Below, piece after piece: positions 1 to 8,992 of a stretch of DNA of 64,000 bases. The DNA comes from Mangrovicoccus sp049603835. GTDB taxonomy: Bacteria > Pseudomonadota > Alphaproteobacteria > Rhodobacterales > Rhodobacteraceae. Location of the stretch: assembly GCA_049603835.1 (NCBI GenBank), contig JBMYSZ010000003.1, positions 62,001 to 126,000 on the forward strand, in the 5' to 3' direction. Under the pieces are notes generated by a model, which saw only the letters and a program-made list of their open reading frames with translations, did not search any database and was not told where the DNA came from. Each line of letters begins with the position of its first letter. The stretch's first letter is position 1. Made by a program: the position numbers and the translations under genes.

Positions 1-1
1 C

Positions 2-1345
2 AGCGCGTCTCAAGGCGTGATTGTGGATTTATCCGCGCAAACCGCCAGCGATGGATCAGGCGATACGGATAGCCTTAGCTCGATTGAAGACGCCCAAGGC
101 AGCGCATTGGCGGATCAATTAACCGCCCATTCCGCAGGGGCGCTGCTCTTGGGACTGGCCGGGGCCGATACCCTGACCGGCGGTATTGGCGATGACACGA
201 TTGTCGGCGGGGCCGGTGCTGACAGCCTTTTCGGCGGCGATGGCTGGGACCGTCTGAGTTTTGCCCAAGAGACCGGAACCCAAGGCATTGAGATCAATCT
301 TTTGGTTGGCACCGCCACGGATAGCTTCGGCGATGCGGATCAAGTCAGCAACTTTGAGACCATAGAAGGTACTAACTTTGCGGATAAAATGAATGGCAGC
401 AATGGTGCTAACTTGCTCTCGGGCGGCTCCGGCAATGACACGCTAAACGGACGTTCGGGCAACGACACTTTGCGCGGCGGGCTTGGCGATGACGAGCTCA
501 ATGGCGGGCCGGGATATGATCTGGTGAGCTATGCCGATGAAACCGGCAGCCTAGGGATCGTCGTCAATTTGATCGTTGAGACCGCGACGGATAGCTATGG
601 CAATACGGACAGGATCCTTCAGATGGAGAATGTCGAAGGCACGGCGCGCGCGGATCGCATCAATGGCAATAATGCGGTTAATCTGCTGCTGGGCGGCGAG
701 GGCGATGACACTTTGCTGGGGCGCAATGGTGCCGATACTTTGGTTGGCGGCGCGGGCTTGGACGAGCTCAATGGCGGTCCGGGCTTTGACACGGCGTCTT
801 ACGCCCTTGAAACAGGGACCACCGGCGTTGTGATCAATCTGTTTAAAGCCGTGGCTATCGACAGTTTTGGCGATCGAGACAGCCTAATTTCCATCGAATT
901 TGCCCAAGGTTCTGCCAATAATGACCGGCTAATCGCGCGCAAAGGAAAAACCAGCCTGCAGGGATTGGACGGGGATGATGTGCTTTTGGGAAATGGGAGC
1001 AAAGACACCATCTCGGGCGGCAATGGGGATGATACGATTAGCGGCGGCTCAGGCAATGATGTGATCAATGGCGATGCCGGGATTGATGTCCTGCGCGGCG
1101 GCGGCGGGGCGGATATTTTTATATTCGCTGATCCCGCAGACCCGGATCTGGTCGAGGATTTCGAAACTTCCCGCGATCTATTGCGGATCTCCGGCCTGGC
1201 CGGGGTGACCAGTTTGGCTGATCTCACGCTCATTCAGTCCGGCGCAGATGTCTTGGTGACCATTGCCTCTAGCGGCATTCAGCTTGCGACATTGGAAAAC
1301 ACGCTGCTAGTGGATCTCAATGGGGGCCATTTTGACTTTGTCTAG
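2..1345 (+). CDS. RTX (hemolysin-type Ca2+-binding repeat) protein, 5' end outside window
   Basis: The reading frame is open from the first base of the window, so this is the C-terminal part of a longer secreted protein. It consists of alternating modules of roughly 110 residues: blocks of nonapeptide repeats of the GGxGxDxLx type, which bind calcium in a beta-roll, separated by a spacer that recurs about four times (SYADETGSxGIVVNL..ATDSxGDxDxIxxxE..G). The tail, with its ADIFIF..DLVEDF stretch and hydrophobic end, resembles the C-terminal type I secretion signal region of RTX proteins. Function is probably surface or extracellular, such as adhesion or an enzyme whose catalytic part is upstream. 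No type I secretion genes of HlyB/HlyD kind are visible in the window. The RTX call is safe; the activity cannot be read from this end. Confidence 0.9.
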   Translation, partial: SASQGVIVDLSAQTASDGSGDTDSLSSIEDAQGSALADQLTAHSAGALLLGLAGADTLTGGIGDDTIVGGAGADSLFGGDGWDRLSFAQETGTQGIEINLLVGTATDSFGDADQVSNFETIEGTNFADKMNGSNGANLLSGGSGNDTLNGRSGNDTLRGGLGDDELNGGPGYDLVSYADETGSLGIVVNLIVETATDSYGNTDRILQMENVEGTARADRINGNNAVNLLLGGEGDDTLLGRNGADTLVGGAGLDELNGGPGFDTASYALETGTTGVVINLFKAVAIDSFGDRDSLISIEFAQGSANNDRLIARKGKTSLQGLDGDDVLLGNGSKDTISGGNGDDTISGGSGNDVINGDAGIDVLRGGGGADIFIFADPADPDLVEDFETSRDLLRISGLAGVTSLADLTLIQSGADVLVTIASSGIQLATLENTLLVDLNGGHFDFV

Positions 1346-1379
1346 CCTGCCGAAACCGAACCAAACCGGCATCGGCAGG
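1346..1379 (+). terminator. Weak terminator-like hairpin after the RTX gene
   Basis: The arms CCTGCCGA and TCGGCAGG form an 8-bp perfect stem with an 18-nt loop directly after the stop codon, followed by ATTTGAT rather than a clean T run. It lies between convergent genes and could serve either strand. Assignment rests on position and stem only. Confidence 0.35.
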
Positions 1380-1415
1380 ATTTGATATAGCCAATTTACA
1401 GCAATCGCTTGCTCA

Positions 1416-2546
1416 CTAAGCCCGCTTAAGCGCAGAAAGTGTCGTCACTGTATCCGACCGCTTCTGAGCCTTGGCCCGCTGGCGTTTGACCTTTGCATCG
1501 TGATCGGCAATCACATCGATGAGAGCCGCCGCTCGGCTGTCTCCGGTCAGTTCGGCGGATGGAAGCTCAGATCCGATAGAAATAACGGTCTCTTCCAATT
1601 GTTTGATCAATTTGCGGCTGGCCGTTTTCGGCTTTCGGGTCATGACATAGTCATCATAGGCCGCCGCATCCCACCAACGCGGATCGTTTTTCACCTGCTC
1701 CGCGTCACCCGGCTCCAACAAAGAAAGCAGTTCTTTGCTCTCCTCTTCCACGGATTTCATGATGAAATTCCGCATTTTCGGCGGCACGGCCCAAGGTGTT
1801 TTTCGGTCGGAAAAGCTTACCCATCGTCCCAAAATGAACTCAATCTGAGGTGAATGGGGGCCAGGGCGGTATTTACGGTTTCTGAGAAAGAAGAACAAAA
1901 GCTCTGGCGAGACGCTGGTATTACTGCGCAAAGCAGGCAGCCGGGGCAGATCAATCAAATCGCAAAACTGCCCAACCACGTCATTTTTTGCCAAGCGCAA
2001 ATGGACTTTGCTGACCCCAGGCACATTGGACCAGCTTTGCGCCCATTTTGCCCATTTGGTCATTTTGATATTGGCGCGCATCCAGTGTTGCAGCGTCACA
2101 TCACACCACACACCCCATTGCCACCAGGCGCTATTGAGCCACTCAATCGGCGGGCGCACAAATAAAACCACTTCCGCCTCAATGCCCGCGCGCTCCAAAA
2201 AGCCGGCCTCAGCAAAGCGATTGGCCCGCGCCATCCAGCCTTCACTCGAAAACACCGGAACCGCGTCAGTGTCAGAAATGGACTGCTGGAACATCTTGTG
2301 AAAGCGGGCATTTTCAGCCTCGATATTATCGCCGGGCAGGTCAGGCGCACTCATATAGCCAAAAGGCGACCGACGCGCCGCCAGGGCCAAGCCATCGCCT
2401 TTGAGTATTTGCCCCTTCGGGTCGACCGACAAATAGTCGTAAGCTTGCCCCGATTGGTTCTTGAAACTCGGTGTCAGCGACAAAACCGATTGCAAAGAAC
2501 TGCTGCCGCATTTCGGAGCGCCGATATGCAAGATTGCTTTAGGCAT
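1416..2546 (-). CDS. Sulfotransferase-like P-loop protein
   Basis: This 376-residue protein opens with HIGAPKCGSSSLQ (residues 6-18), the 5'-phosphosulfate (PAPS) binding P-loop seen in sulfotransferase-fold proteins. Later stretches VVLFVRPPIEWLNSAW and the basic C-terminus are typical of bacterial relatives. It would transfer sulfate from PAPS to a sugar or other acceptor. Its start overlaps the stop of the upstream glycosyltransferase by 8 bp (ATGCCTAA), so the two are translationally coupled, suggesting decoration of the same surface glycan. The acceptor is unknown, and some members of this fold lack proven sulfotransferase activity. Confidence 0.72.
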   Translation of the reverse strand: MPKAILHIGAPKCGSSSLQSVLSLTPSFKNQSGQAYDYLSVDPKGQILKGDGLALAARRSPFGYMSAPDLPGDNIEAENARFHKMFQQSISDTDAVPVFSSEGWMARANRFAEAGFLERAGIEAEVVLFVRPPIEWLNSAWWQWGVWCDVTLQHWMRANIKMTKWAKWAQSWSNVPGVSKVHLRLAKNDVVGQFCDLIDLPRLPALRSNTSVSPELLFFFLRNRKYRPGPHSPQIEFILGRWVSFSDRKTPWAVPPKMRNFIMKSVEEESKELLSLLEPGDAEQVKNDPRWWDAAAYDDYVMTRKPKTASRKLIKQLEETVISIGSELPSAELTGDSRAAALIDVIADHDAKVKRQRAKAQKRSDTVTTLSALKRA

Positions 2547-5106
2547 GAATAGCTTGCTCCAATTCCGCAGGCTGCAATATCAGATTAATGATGTCCTCGG
2601 GCGCCGCCCCCAAGGGGATGATTGTCCCATAATCAGCGGATTTAACCACTTCTGCTTGCGCCCCAAGATTGAAACAAGCCACGGGCATCCCGGTCGCGAG
2701 CACTTCGTGAGTAGTATAAGAAAAGGTCTCTGGCCAAATGGAAGGGATCAACCAATTGGTGATATTATATTTATGCGCCAAGGCGGTCAGATCCTCTAGC
2801 CGGTAGCGGCCATGCACCGTCACATTATCGGGCAAGGGAAAGGCCGGATCCACATCGCCGATAACGACAATTTTCGCCCGAGGTGATTTTTGCAAATACC
2901 GACCCAATGCGGCGATGACTGTGATCCCCTTAGCATAGTTGATTGCCCCCAGGACTGCGATCACCGGTTGACCACCGGGCCGAGATGTAATGGGCGGGAT
3001 TTCCCCAACATCTTGATGCGGCTGGACCAAGACTTTGTCTTTCTCGCTCGGCCATGCCAGGGATACGAGCATCCGAGAGGACTGCGAAAACACAATGATT
3101 TTCGACGCTGTTTGAGCAACTTTGCCCCAAGCCGCCCGCCATTCCTCTAGCCCGACCGAACTACCATCGGGGCGCTCGATTTTATGAGCCGGATCCGGGT
3201 GATTGGGCATGGGTAAGCCGCGATATTGGCCATCCTCATCGATCAAGCAATAGGATGGGCTAAGCGGAAAGAAATCATGAAACTGCATCGATAGACTGTC
3301 TTTTTCAGGCCGCACCAGACCAGTCATGAGCTCGGGCACAAGGATTGGATCCGGATCGCCAACCGCGCAGGAATACACAATTTCACGGGCATCTATGCAA
3401 GAAAGCAGTCGCTCGATGACCATCCAGTCATTCGTCCCCCCTGATGTAATCCCATGGGCGGAATGGACTTCTAGCATCCAGCGTTTTGCCCCACCGAGAC
3501 GAAGCACCAAAGAAGGGCGCCCAATATCCAGGTCGCGATTGATTTGCCGCAACAGAGCCTGTTCCGCGCCGCCGCCCAAAACATGGGCGAAATAGATCGG
3601 GATCGGCCGATGGCTTTGAATTGAGGCCCATTTCACCGCCATAGCCAAACGCGCCGTCGCCAAAGGATCGTTGCGGATAAACTGCTGAACCTCGCGGTTA
3701 TATTCGGGATAACGCCCTGCAATTACAGCATTATGTTTTTGAACCAACCGCAGCTTGGTTTCGGAACCAAAGGACTCGCCGCCGCGATGCTCTACAAATA
3801 GATTGGCAATGCCCAGATGCCGCCCACCAATGGCCCGCGCACGCTGGCACCAATCGACCTCTTCCCCGTAACCACGCCCGAAAGCCGTATCGAGTTCAGG
3901 AATTTTCTTTAGAAATTCCGGGCTGATTGCCATGCAAAACCCAACTCCGGTCGGGGCCTCGCAACTGGCAATCTCCGCCGGCAAAGTTCGCGCATAAGCA
4001 TCAAGAATATCCACATGACCTTTGGGCAGATCGGATGCTTTGCAAATCACCGGAACATTAAAAATTTCAGCATTATTGGAAATAGGGGTGACCGTCGCGA
4101 CGCTTTGGTCCTGAATAATCGGGCGCACCAAGCGGCTGGCCCAATTTTCGGGAACAAATGCATCGCAATTTAGCAAAATAACTGGCCGCTCTAATTTCCG
4201 CGCTTCTGCCAAGCCGCGATTTACGCTACCGATAAAGCCAAGATTTTGCTCATTTTCTAGCAAGGTCACATGATCTTGCCGCTCTTTCGCCCAGGCCTGC
4301 ACATAGGGGCGGACCCGCGCGTCAGTCGAGCTATCTTCGATCATGATCAAGCGGAAGGGCAGATCGGTGTTGCGATCCACACGATCCAAACATTCTTTGA
4401 GCATCTCGAAGGCGTTATAGACCGGCAGCACCACAGTCACCGGGGCCCGTGTCGGCGAAGGTGAACTGGCGGGCAGCATAATTTTGGGGCTCAACTCGCC
4501 CGGTTCGGCTTGCAAATCCAACCCCAAACGCAATCGCGCCAGGGTGCGGTAAGTGCGGTCCTGAAACCAAATCCAGCGCAGCAGCAAGGGTGTCACTCGC
4601 AGTAAATCTGCCACAAAGCGCAGCGCCATTTTCCGCTTACCCCAAAGCAAGGCCTTTTCCGAAATGCTGGGAACTTGGAAAATATAGGTCTGCGACCCCT
4701 GCGCCAAATGCAGAAAAATCGGTTCAGTGGTAAAGGCTTGCTCGTGGTAAAACCCAAAACAGGTTCCCGGCGCCCCCTCTAATGCAGCAGCAACATCCGG
4801 TCGTGGAAAGCGATTGGCAACCGGCAGCTTTTTCTTCCCGCTTTGCGCTGAGACATCCAAAGACACAGACCAGCCATGCAAATGCACACGCCCGCGAGAC
4901 ACATTAATCCGATCAATCTGACCTAATAAATTCCGCGCCTCGCCAGGAATTCGGCAAGATCCGACTTCAAGGGTGAAATGTTCAAAAAAATACCTCTGAA
5001 ACAGGCATTTGATTATCGTGACGAAATTCAAACAATATAATCTAACTTCGTTGAGCATTTGGGGTCGGTGTCCAGTTACGTTCTTGAGCACCTGCAAGCC
5101 AGGCAT
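2539..5106 (-). CDS. Two-domain glycosyltransferase (GT2 followed by GT4-like)
   Basis: The protein has 855 residues. An N-terminal region (about 1-215) carries a small domain around RINVSRGRVHLHGWSV. A GT2 domain follows from about 222 (VTVVLPVYNAFEMLKECL), with an acidic motif LLNCDAFVP near 313 and a GYGEEVDWCQRA acceptor-side motif. The C-terminal part (about 500-850) looks like a GT4-type GT-B domain, with GAINYAKG, VVIGDVD and the nucleotide-sugar loop WPETFSYTTHEVLATGMP. Two transferase modules in one chain suggest it adds two sugars in sequence to a surface polysaccharide. A possible ribosome site (AGG, 6 nt upstream) supports the ATG at 5106. It is downstream of an MsbA-like exporter and overlaps the sulfotransferase-like gene. 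Confidence 0.85.
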   Translation of the reverse strand: MPGLQVLKNVTGHRPQMLNEVRLYCLNFVTIIKCLFQRYFFEHFTLEVGSCRIPGEARNLLGQIDRINVSRGRVHLHGWSVSLDVSAQSGKKKLPVANRFPRPDVAAALEGAPGTCFGFYHEQAFTTEPIFLHLAQGSQTYIFQVPSISEKALLWGKRKMALRFVADLLRVTPLLLRWIWFQDRTYRTLARLRLGLDLQAEPGELSPKIMLPASSPSPTRAPVTVVLPVYNAFEMLKECLDRVDRNTDLPFRLIMIEDSSTDARVRPYVQAWAKERQDHVTLLENEQNLGFIGSVNRGLAEARKLERPVILLNCDAFVPENWASRLVRPIIQDQSVATVTPISNNAEIFNVPVICKASDLPKGHVDILDAYARTLPAEIASCEAPTGVGFCMAISPEFLKKIPELDTAFGRGYGEEVDWCQRARAIGGRHLGIANLFVEHRGGESFGSETKLRLVQKHNAVIAGRYPEYNREVQQFIRNDPLATARLAMAVKWASIQSHRPIPIYFAHVLGGGAEQALLRQINRDLDIGRPSLVLRLGGAKRWMLEVHSAHGITSGGTNDWMVIERLLSCIDAREIVYSCAVGDPDPILVPELMTGLVRPEKDSLSMQFHDFFPLSPSYCLIDEDGQYRGLPMPNHPDPAHKIERPDGSSVGLEEWRAAWGKVAQTASKIIVFSQSSRMLVSLAWPSEKDKVLVQPHQDVGEIPPITSRPGGQPVIAVLGAINYAKGITVIAALGRYLQKSPRAKIVVIGDVDPAFPLPDNVTVHGRYRLEDLTALAHKYNITNWLIPSIWPETFSYTTHEVLATGMPVACFNLGAQAEVVKSADYGTIIPLGAAPEDIINLILQPAELEQAIHA

Positions 5107-5303
5107 AACCGACCTGCACCGATTGAACTTAAATGTGAGTTAAGTATGTAAACTTGTGTAAATTAGATTTCCTGAATTTCTATCAGGCTGAATATTGAGG
5201 CGCTTGCGATCAAGATGACTTCTCCTTTAAAATCAAAAGGATAAATACAGCGCCAAGATGCCGCAGATGACAGGCTAGATTTTTCAAATTTTTTCCGAGA
5301 CGC

Positions 5304-7097
5304 CTAAACATAGCCTGCTTTTTGCGACTCATACATGCTGGCATATAGGCCTTTTTGCGCCAAAAGCTCTTCGTGACTGCCCATCTCAACGACTCGGCCA
5401 TGGTCCAACACATAGATCCGATCTGCATCCACAATTGCCGATAGGCGATGCGCCACCGTAATCGTTGTTTTCCCCATGGAAAGCCGCGACAAAGCACGCT
5501 TAATTTTGTCTTCAGTGCGTTGATCCAAGGCCGATGTCGCCTCATCCAACAGCAATATCGGGGCGGACCGCAGGAAGGCACGCGCGATGGCGATCCGCTG
5601 TTTTTGACCGCCAGAAAGCTGCGCCCCCTTAGGTCCAAGCGGCTTATCCCCGCGATCCCGGATCAGATCCGCAATCTCTGCGGCCTCAGCAGCGGCCCAA
5701 ACTTCTTCTTCGCTGGCCTCTGGGCGCACATAGCGGATATTTTCCCAAATTGAGGCATTGAAGATCACGATATCCTGGGCAACGACCGAGAATGACTGAC
5801 GTAAGGGCGCAATCTTGATATTGCGGATATCCTGCCCGCCAATGGTTACGGCGCCGTCATCGACATCATATAGTCGCCCCAAAAGGCTCAGAACTGTGGT
5901 TTTGCCGGACCCGGTCGCGCCGATAATCGCGGTACTTTTCCCGCCTTCGATGGTCAGATCCAGCCCTTTGAACAAAGGCTTATCCTGGCTATAGCTAAAG
6001 CTCACATTTTCCAGCACAATATCGCCAGAGACGTCAAAGCTCTCTACCCCATCCACTGGATCCGTGATCGCGGCGCGCGTGCCCAGCAGCGCATAGAGGC
6101 CATTTAGCTGGATCAAACGAGCCTGCAGCATGGTGAAAAACTTTGACAAGCTGCGTAACGGATCAAAAACCAGCACGAGCCCCACCAAAAAGGTAATGAT
6201 CGCGGCCCCGTCCAGGTCATTATCGGGCTTAATCGCCAAATAGCCCCCTAGCCCGATGACCAAGGAGTAAGCGAAGGCTGAGGCCACATCAATCGACGGT
6301 AAAACAATGGCTTGCGCCGCTTGCAGCCGCACAGACAAATCGCGGATATTATTCGTTGCCGTCAAAAGCCGAGCTTGCTCAAAGCTTTCTTGGTTGGAAA
6401 TCTTGACCGTCCGCATACCGTTCACGGTCTCTTCCAAAGTGTTGATATAGGCACCTAGCGCAGATTCCGCGTTGCGCTGCACTTCCTTGATCCGACGAGA
6501 CACATAGCGCAGCACCAACAAAATCCCCGGCGCGATCACCAAAGCGCTGAAATAAAGATAAGGCGCCTTATAGATCAGGTAGCCAGACACAACGAGAATG
6601 GTCACCGCGTCGCGAACCGCACCCACCGAGGCCTGCCCCACGAAAGATGACAGGGATTGCGCCTGAGTCACCAAGCGCAAGATCACATCCCCCGGTGAGG
6701 TCTTCTCAAAAAACGCCAAATCAAGCTGCAACACATGGCGGATCAGGTCTTGGCGCATCTCCATCACCGCGCCGCTTGCCAACCAAGTGGACAAGCGCGG
6801 CACCACATATGACATGCCCCCGCGCACCAAAAATAGGAAAAAGACAATCCCGCAAACCCTGGCGAGATCTCCGATAGCCCCTTCTTCGAAAATTACCCGC
6901 AGGCCGCTTTCGGTCAGCTTCAGAAATTGCTGATAGACCAGGCCCTGCACCAAAATCAGCCCCATCACCGCCAAGAGCCAGGGGGTCCGTTTTTTCAGAT
7001 AGCCGTTCCAAAACCATTTGATACTGCGAATATCCCGCTCATTAAAGAAGGGCTGCTTCTCTTTGGGGCTATTTCCGGATTTCGGCATTTTCAGCAT
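5304..7097 (-). CDS. ABC exporter, transmembrane and ATPase domains fused (MsbA-like)
   Basis: This half-size exporter of 597 residues has six predicted membrane segments in the first 330 residues, then an ATPase domain with Walker A GATGSGKTT (about 394-402), signature LSGGQ (about 495), Walker B ILLLDE and the H-loop TVAHRLS. It acts as a homodimer in the inner membrane. Family members flip lipid-linked sugars, lipids or peptides. There is no N-terminal C39 peptidase domain, so a bacteriocin role is unlikely. A TTG at 7100 precedes the ATG at 7097; GGAAAG nine bases upstream favours the ATG. The gene sits 197 bp upstream of the glycosyltransferase on the same strand, which suggests glycolipid or polysaccharide export. 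Confidence 0.88.
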   Translation of the reverse strand: MLKMPKSGNSPKEKQPFFNERDIRSIKWFWNGYLKKRTPWLLAVMGLILVQGLVYQQFLKLTESGLRVIFEEGAIGDLARVCGIVFFLFLVRGGMSYVVPRLSTWLASGAVMEMRQDLIRHVLQLDLAFFEKTSPGDVILRLVTQAQSLSSFVGQASVGAVRDAVTILVVSGYLIYKAPYLYFSALVIAPGILLVLRYVSRRIKEVQRNAESALGAYINTLEETVNGMRTVKISNQESFEQARLLTATNNIRDLSVRLQAAQAIVLPSIDVASAFAYSLVIGLGGYLAIKPDNDLDGAAIITFLVGLVLVFDPLRSLSKFFTMLQARLIQLNGLYALLGTRAAITDPVDGVESFDVSGDIVLENVSFSYSQDKPLFKGLDLTIEGGKSTAIIGATGSGKTTVLSLLGRLYDVDDGAVTIGGQDIRNIKIAPLRQSFSVVAQDIVIFNASIWENIRYVRPEASEEEVWAAAEAAEIADLIRDRGDKPLGPKGAQLSGGQKQRIAIARAFLRSAPILLLDEATSALDQRTEDKIKRALSRLSMGKTTITVAHRLSAIVDADRIYVLDHGRVVEMGSHEELLAQKGLYASMYESQKAGYV

Positions 7098-7302
7098 CAA
7101 CTAGGTCTTTCCGTTTCGCGGCGCCCGCGGTCTCTAGCATGCCTATTCACCAGTGGCGATGCGCTGCTTTTGTCCCAGGCAGTTTTTCGCCCCCAGCTGG
7201 CCAAGCCTTCGCAACACTGCGAAAATCCGGTCAGAGCCGATGACAGAGCCCGCTTTTCCCGCCTATAACGCGGATAAGACGCCAAGCGAGTGAGGGCAGA
7301 GC

Positions 7303-7725
7303 ATGATAGATATTGATGGCAAAATCACTCTGCAAGATTGGGAATTGACCGAGAGCTTCACGCGCGCCTCGGGGCCGGGCGGGCAAAATGTGAATAAGGT
7401 CTCCACGGCGGTGGAGTTGCGATTTGAGGCCGCGCGTTCGCCCAATCTGCCTCCGGCGGTGAAATCACGCCTTAAACGGCTTGCGGGGCGGCGCTGGACC
7501 AGTGAGGGGGCGATTATTCTTCGGGTCGAAGACACGCGCAGCCAAGCTCGCAATCGCGAAATCGCGGTAGAGCGTCTGACGGAGCTGATCCGCGCGGCAT
7601 TGGTCGTGCCGAAACGGCGCATTGCCACCAAGCCGACCCGCGCCAGTCAAAGGCGGCGCATGGACAGCAAAACCAAGCGGGGGCAGGTGAAAACTCTGCG
7701 CGGTAAGGTAACTGGCGATGACTGA
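7303..7725 (+). CDS. arfB: Alternative ribosome-rescue factor / peptidyl-tRNA hydrolase ArfB
   Basis: This 140-residue protein has the release-factor-like catalytic loop GPGGQNVNKV (GGQ at 26-28) and a long basic C-terminal tail ending KTKRGQVKTLRGKV, the two hallmarks of ArfB (YaeJ). It enters the A site of ribosomes stalled without a stop codon; the tail reads the empty mRNA channel and GGQ hydrolyses the peptidyl-tRNA. Length matches the family. A GAGGG ribosome site precedes the ATG. The stop overlaps the start of the next gene by 8 bp, although no functional tie is evident. Confidence 0.93.
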   Translation: MIDIDGKITLQDWELTESFTRASGPGGQNVNKVSTAVELRFEAARSPNLPPAVKSRLKRLAGRRWTSEGAIILRVEDTRSQARNREIAVERLTELIRAALVVPKRRIATKPTRASQRRRMDSKTKRGQVKTLRGKVTGDD

Positions 7726-8992
7726 GACGGGTCTAGAGCGGCGTTCACGGCTGATGGGCCCGAATATGCCGACTTTCTATGACACACCGGTCGAACTGGT
7801 TCGTGGCGAGGGCGTTTGGCTTTGGGATGCTCAGGGACGGCGCTATTTGGATGCCTATAATAATGTGCCGCATCTGGGCCATTGTCACCCCCGCGTTGTG
7901 ACCGCCGTAAACCAACAAATGGCGCGGCTGAACACCCATAACCGCTATCTTCACAACCTGCCGCTGGATTATGCCGAGCGTTTGATGGCGACGCTTTCGG
8001 GCGGGCCGCATCAGATCCTGTTCACCTGCACCGGGTCAGAAGCCAATGATGTGGCGCTGCGGATGGCGCAAGCGGTGACGGGCAAACGCGGCATCATCGC
8101 AACGGATAACACCTATCATGGCAATAGCTTAGCCACCTCGCAGCTATCGACCCGGCGACCGCCGATTGGCGGCTATCCGGGCCATATTCGCCTGGTCCCG
8201 GCGCCGGACAGCTTGCATCCGCTGGGCGGTAGCTTAGACGCTCAGCCGCAGATTTTCGCCAATAATATCGCCCAAGCCATTGCCGAACTGGAAGAGGCTG
8301 GGATCGGTTTTGGGGCGATGATGCTCTGCCCGGTTTTCGCCAATGAAGGGCTGCCGAACCTGGCCCCCGGTTTCTTCGATCCCGCAGCCCAGGTGATCCG
8401 CGACGCTGGCGGGCTGATCCTGTGCGACGAGGTGCAGCCAGGCTTTGGCCGGTTAGGCAGTCATTTCTGGGGGCATGACTGGCTGGGGTTCGTGCCAGAT
8501 GTGATCACAACCGGCAAACCCATGGCCAATGGCTATCCCATGGCCTCTGTGATCACAAAACCCGAGGTGATGGCCGCCTTCCGCTCCGCCTTTGGCTATT
8601 TCAACACTTTCGCCGGAACGCCAGTTGCCGCCGCCGCTGCGATGGCAGTGCTGGATGTGTTAGAGGATGAGCAGCTTCAGGCCAATGCAGCGCAAAGCGG
8701 GGCGGCCGCGCTCGCCCGGCTTCAGGACTTACGCCACCCGCTGATCAAGGAAATTCGCGGCAAGGGGCTGTTTTTCGGAGTGGTCTTTGAGCATGCGGAT
8801 CAGCGGCCCGCTCGGGGTTTCACCCAGCAAGTGGTTGAATCCATGCGCAATCGTGGTGTTCTACTCAATGCGATTGGGCGGGATATGAATATTTTGAAAT
8901 TCCGCCCGCCCATGCCTTTCGGCCTGGATCACGTGGATTTGGCCATGAATAGCCTAGAGCAAGTTCTCGCAGAGCTGCCCTATGACCCCTGA
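7718..8992 (+). CDS. Class III PLP enzyme, phospho-lyase-like subgroup
   Basis: The 424-residue protein has the class III aminotransferase fold: GSEANDVALR (106-115), PLP-ring aspartate in CDEVQPGFGR (D237) and Schiff-base lysine in TTGKPMANGYP (K267). The stretch LDAYNNVPHLGHCHP and the region around NTHNRYLH closely resemble the vertebrate ethanolamine-phosphate and 5-phosphohydroxylysine phospho-lyases (ETNPPL and PHYKPL), which eliminate phosphate rather than transaminate. The resemblance is from memory, not from alignment. The next gene, overlapping by 11 bp, encodes an APH-fold kinase, which fits a two-step route: phosphorylate a hydroxy-amine, then eliminate phosphate to give an aldehyde or ketone. 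The substrate is not determined. An ordinary omega-amino acid transaminase is the alternative. Confidence 0.82.
   Translation: MTETGLERRSRLMGPNMPTFYDTPVELVRGEGVWLWDAQGRRYLDAYNNVPHLGHCHPRVVTAVNQQMARLNTHNRYLHNLPLDYAERLMATLSGGPHQILFTCTGSEANDVALRMAQAVTGKRGIIATDNTYHGNSLATSQLSTRRPPIGGYPGHIRLVPAPDSLHPLGGSLDAQPQIFANNIAQAIAELEEAGIGFGAMMLCPVFANEGLPNLAPGFFDPAAQVIRDAGGLILCDEVQPGFGRLGSHFWGHDWLGFVPDVITTGKPMANGYPMASVITKPEVMAAFRSAFGYFNTFAGTPVAAAAAMAVLDVLEDEQLQANAAQSGAAALARLQDLRHPLIKEIRGKGLFFGVVFEHADQRPARGFTQQVVESMRNRGVLLNAIGRDMNILKFRPPMPFGLDHVDLAMNSLEQVLAELPYDP

Noticed and set aside
5304..7097. Type I secretion ABC protein for the RTX gene
   Set aside because: There is no adjacent membrane-fusion gene, and neighbours are glycosyltransferases; the MsbA-like glycan exporter fits better.
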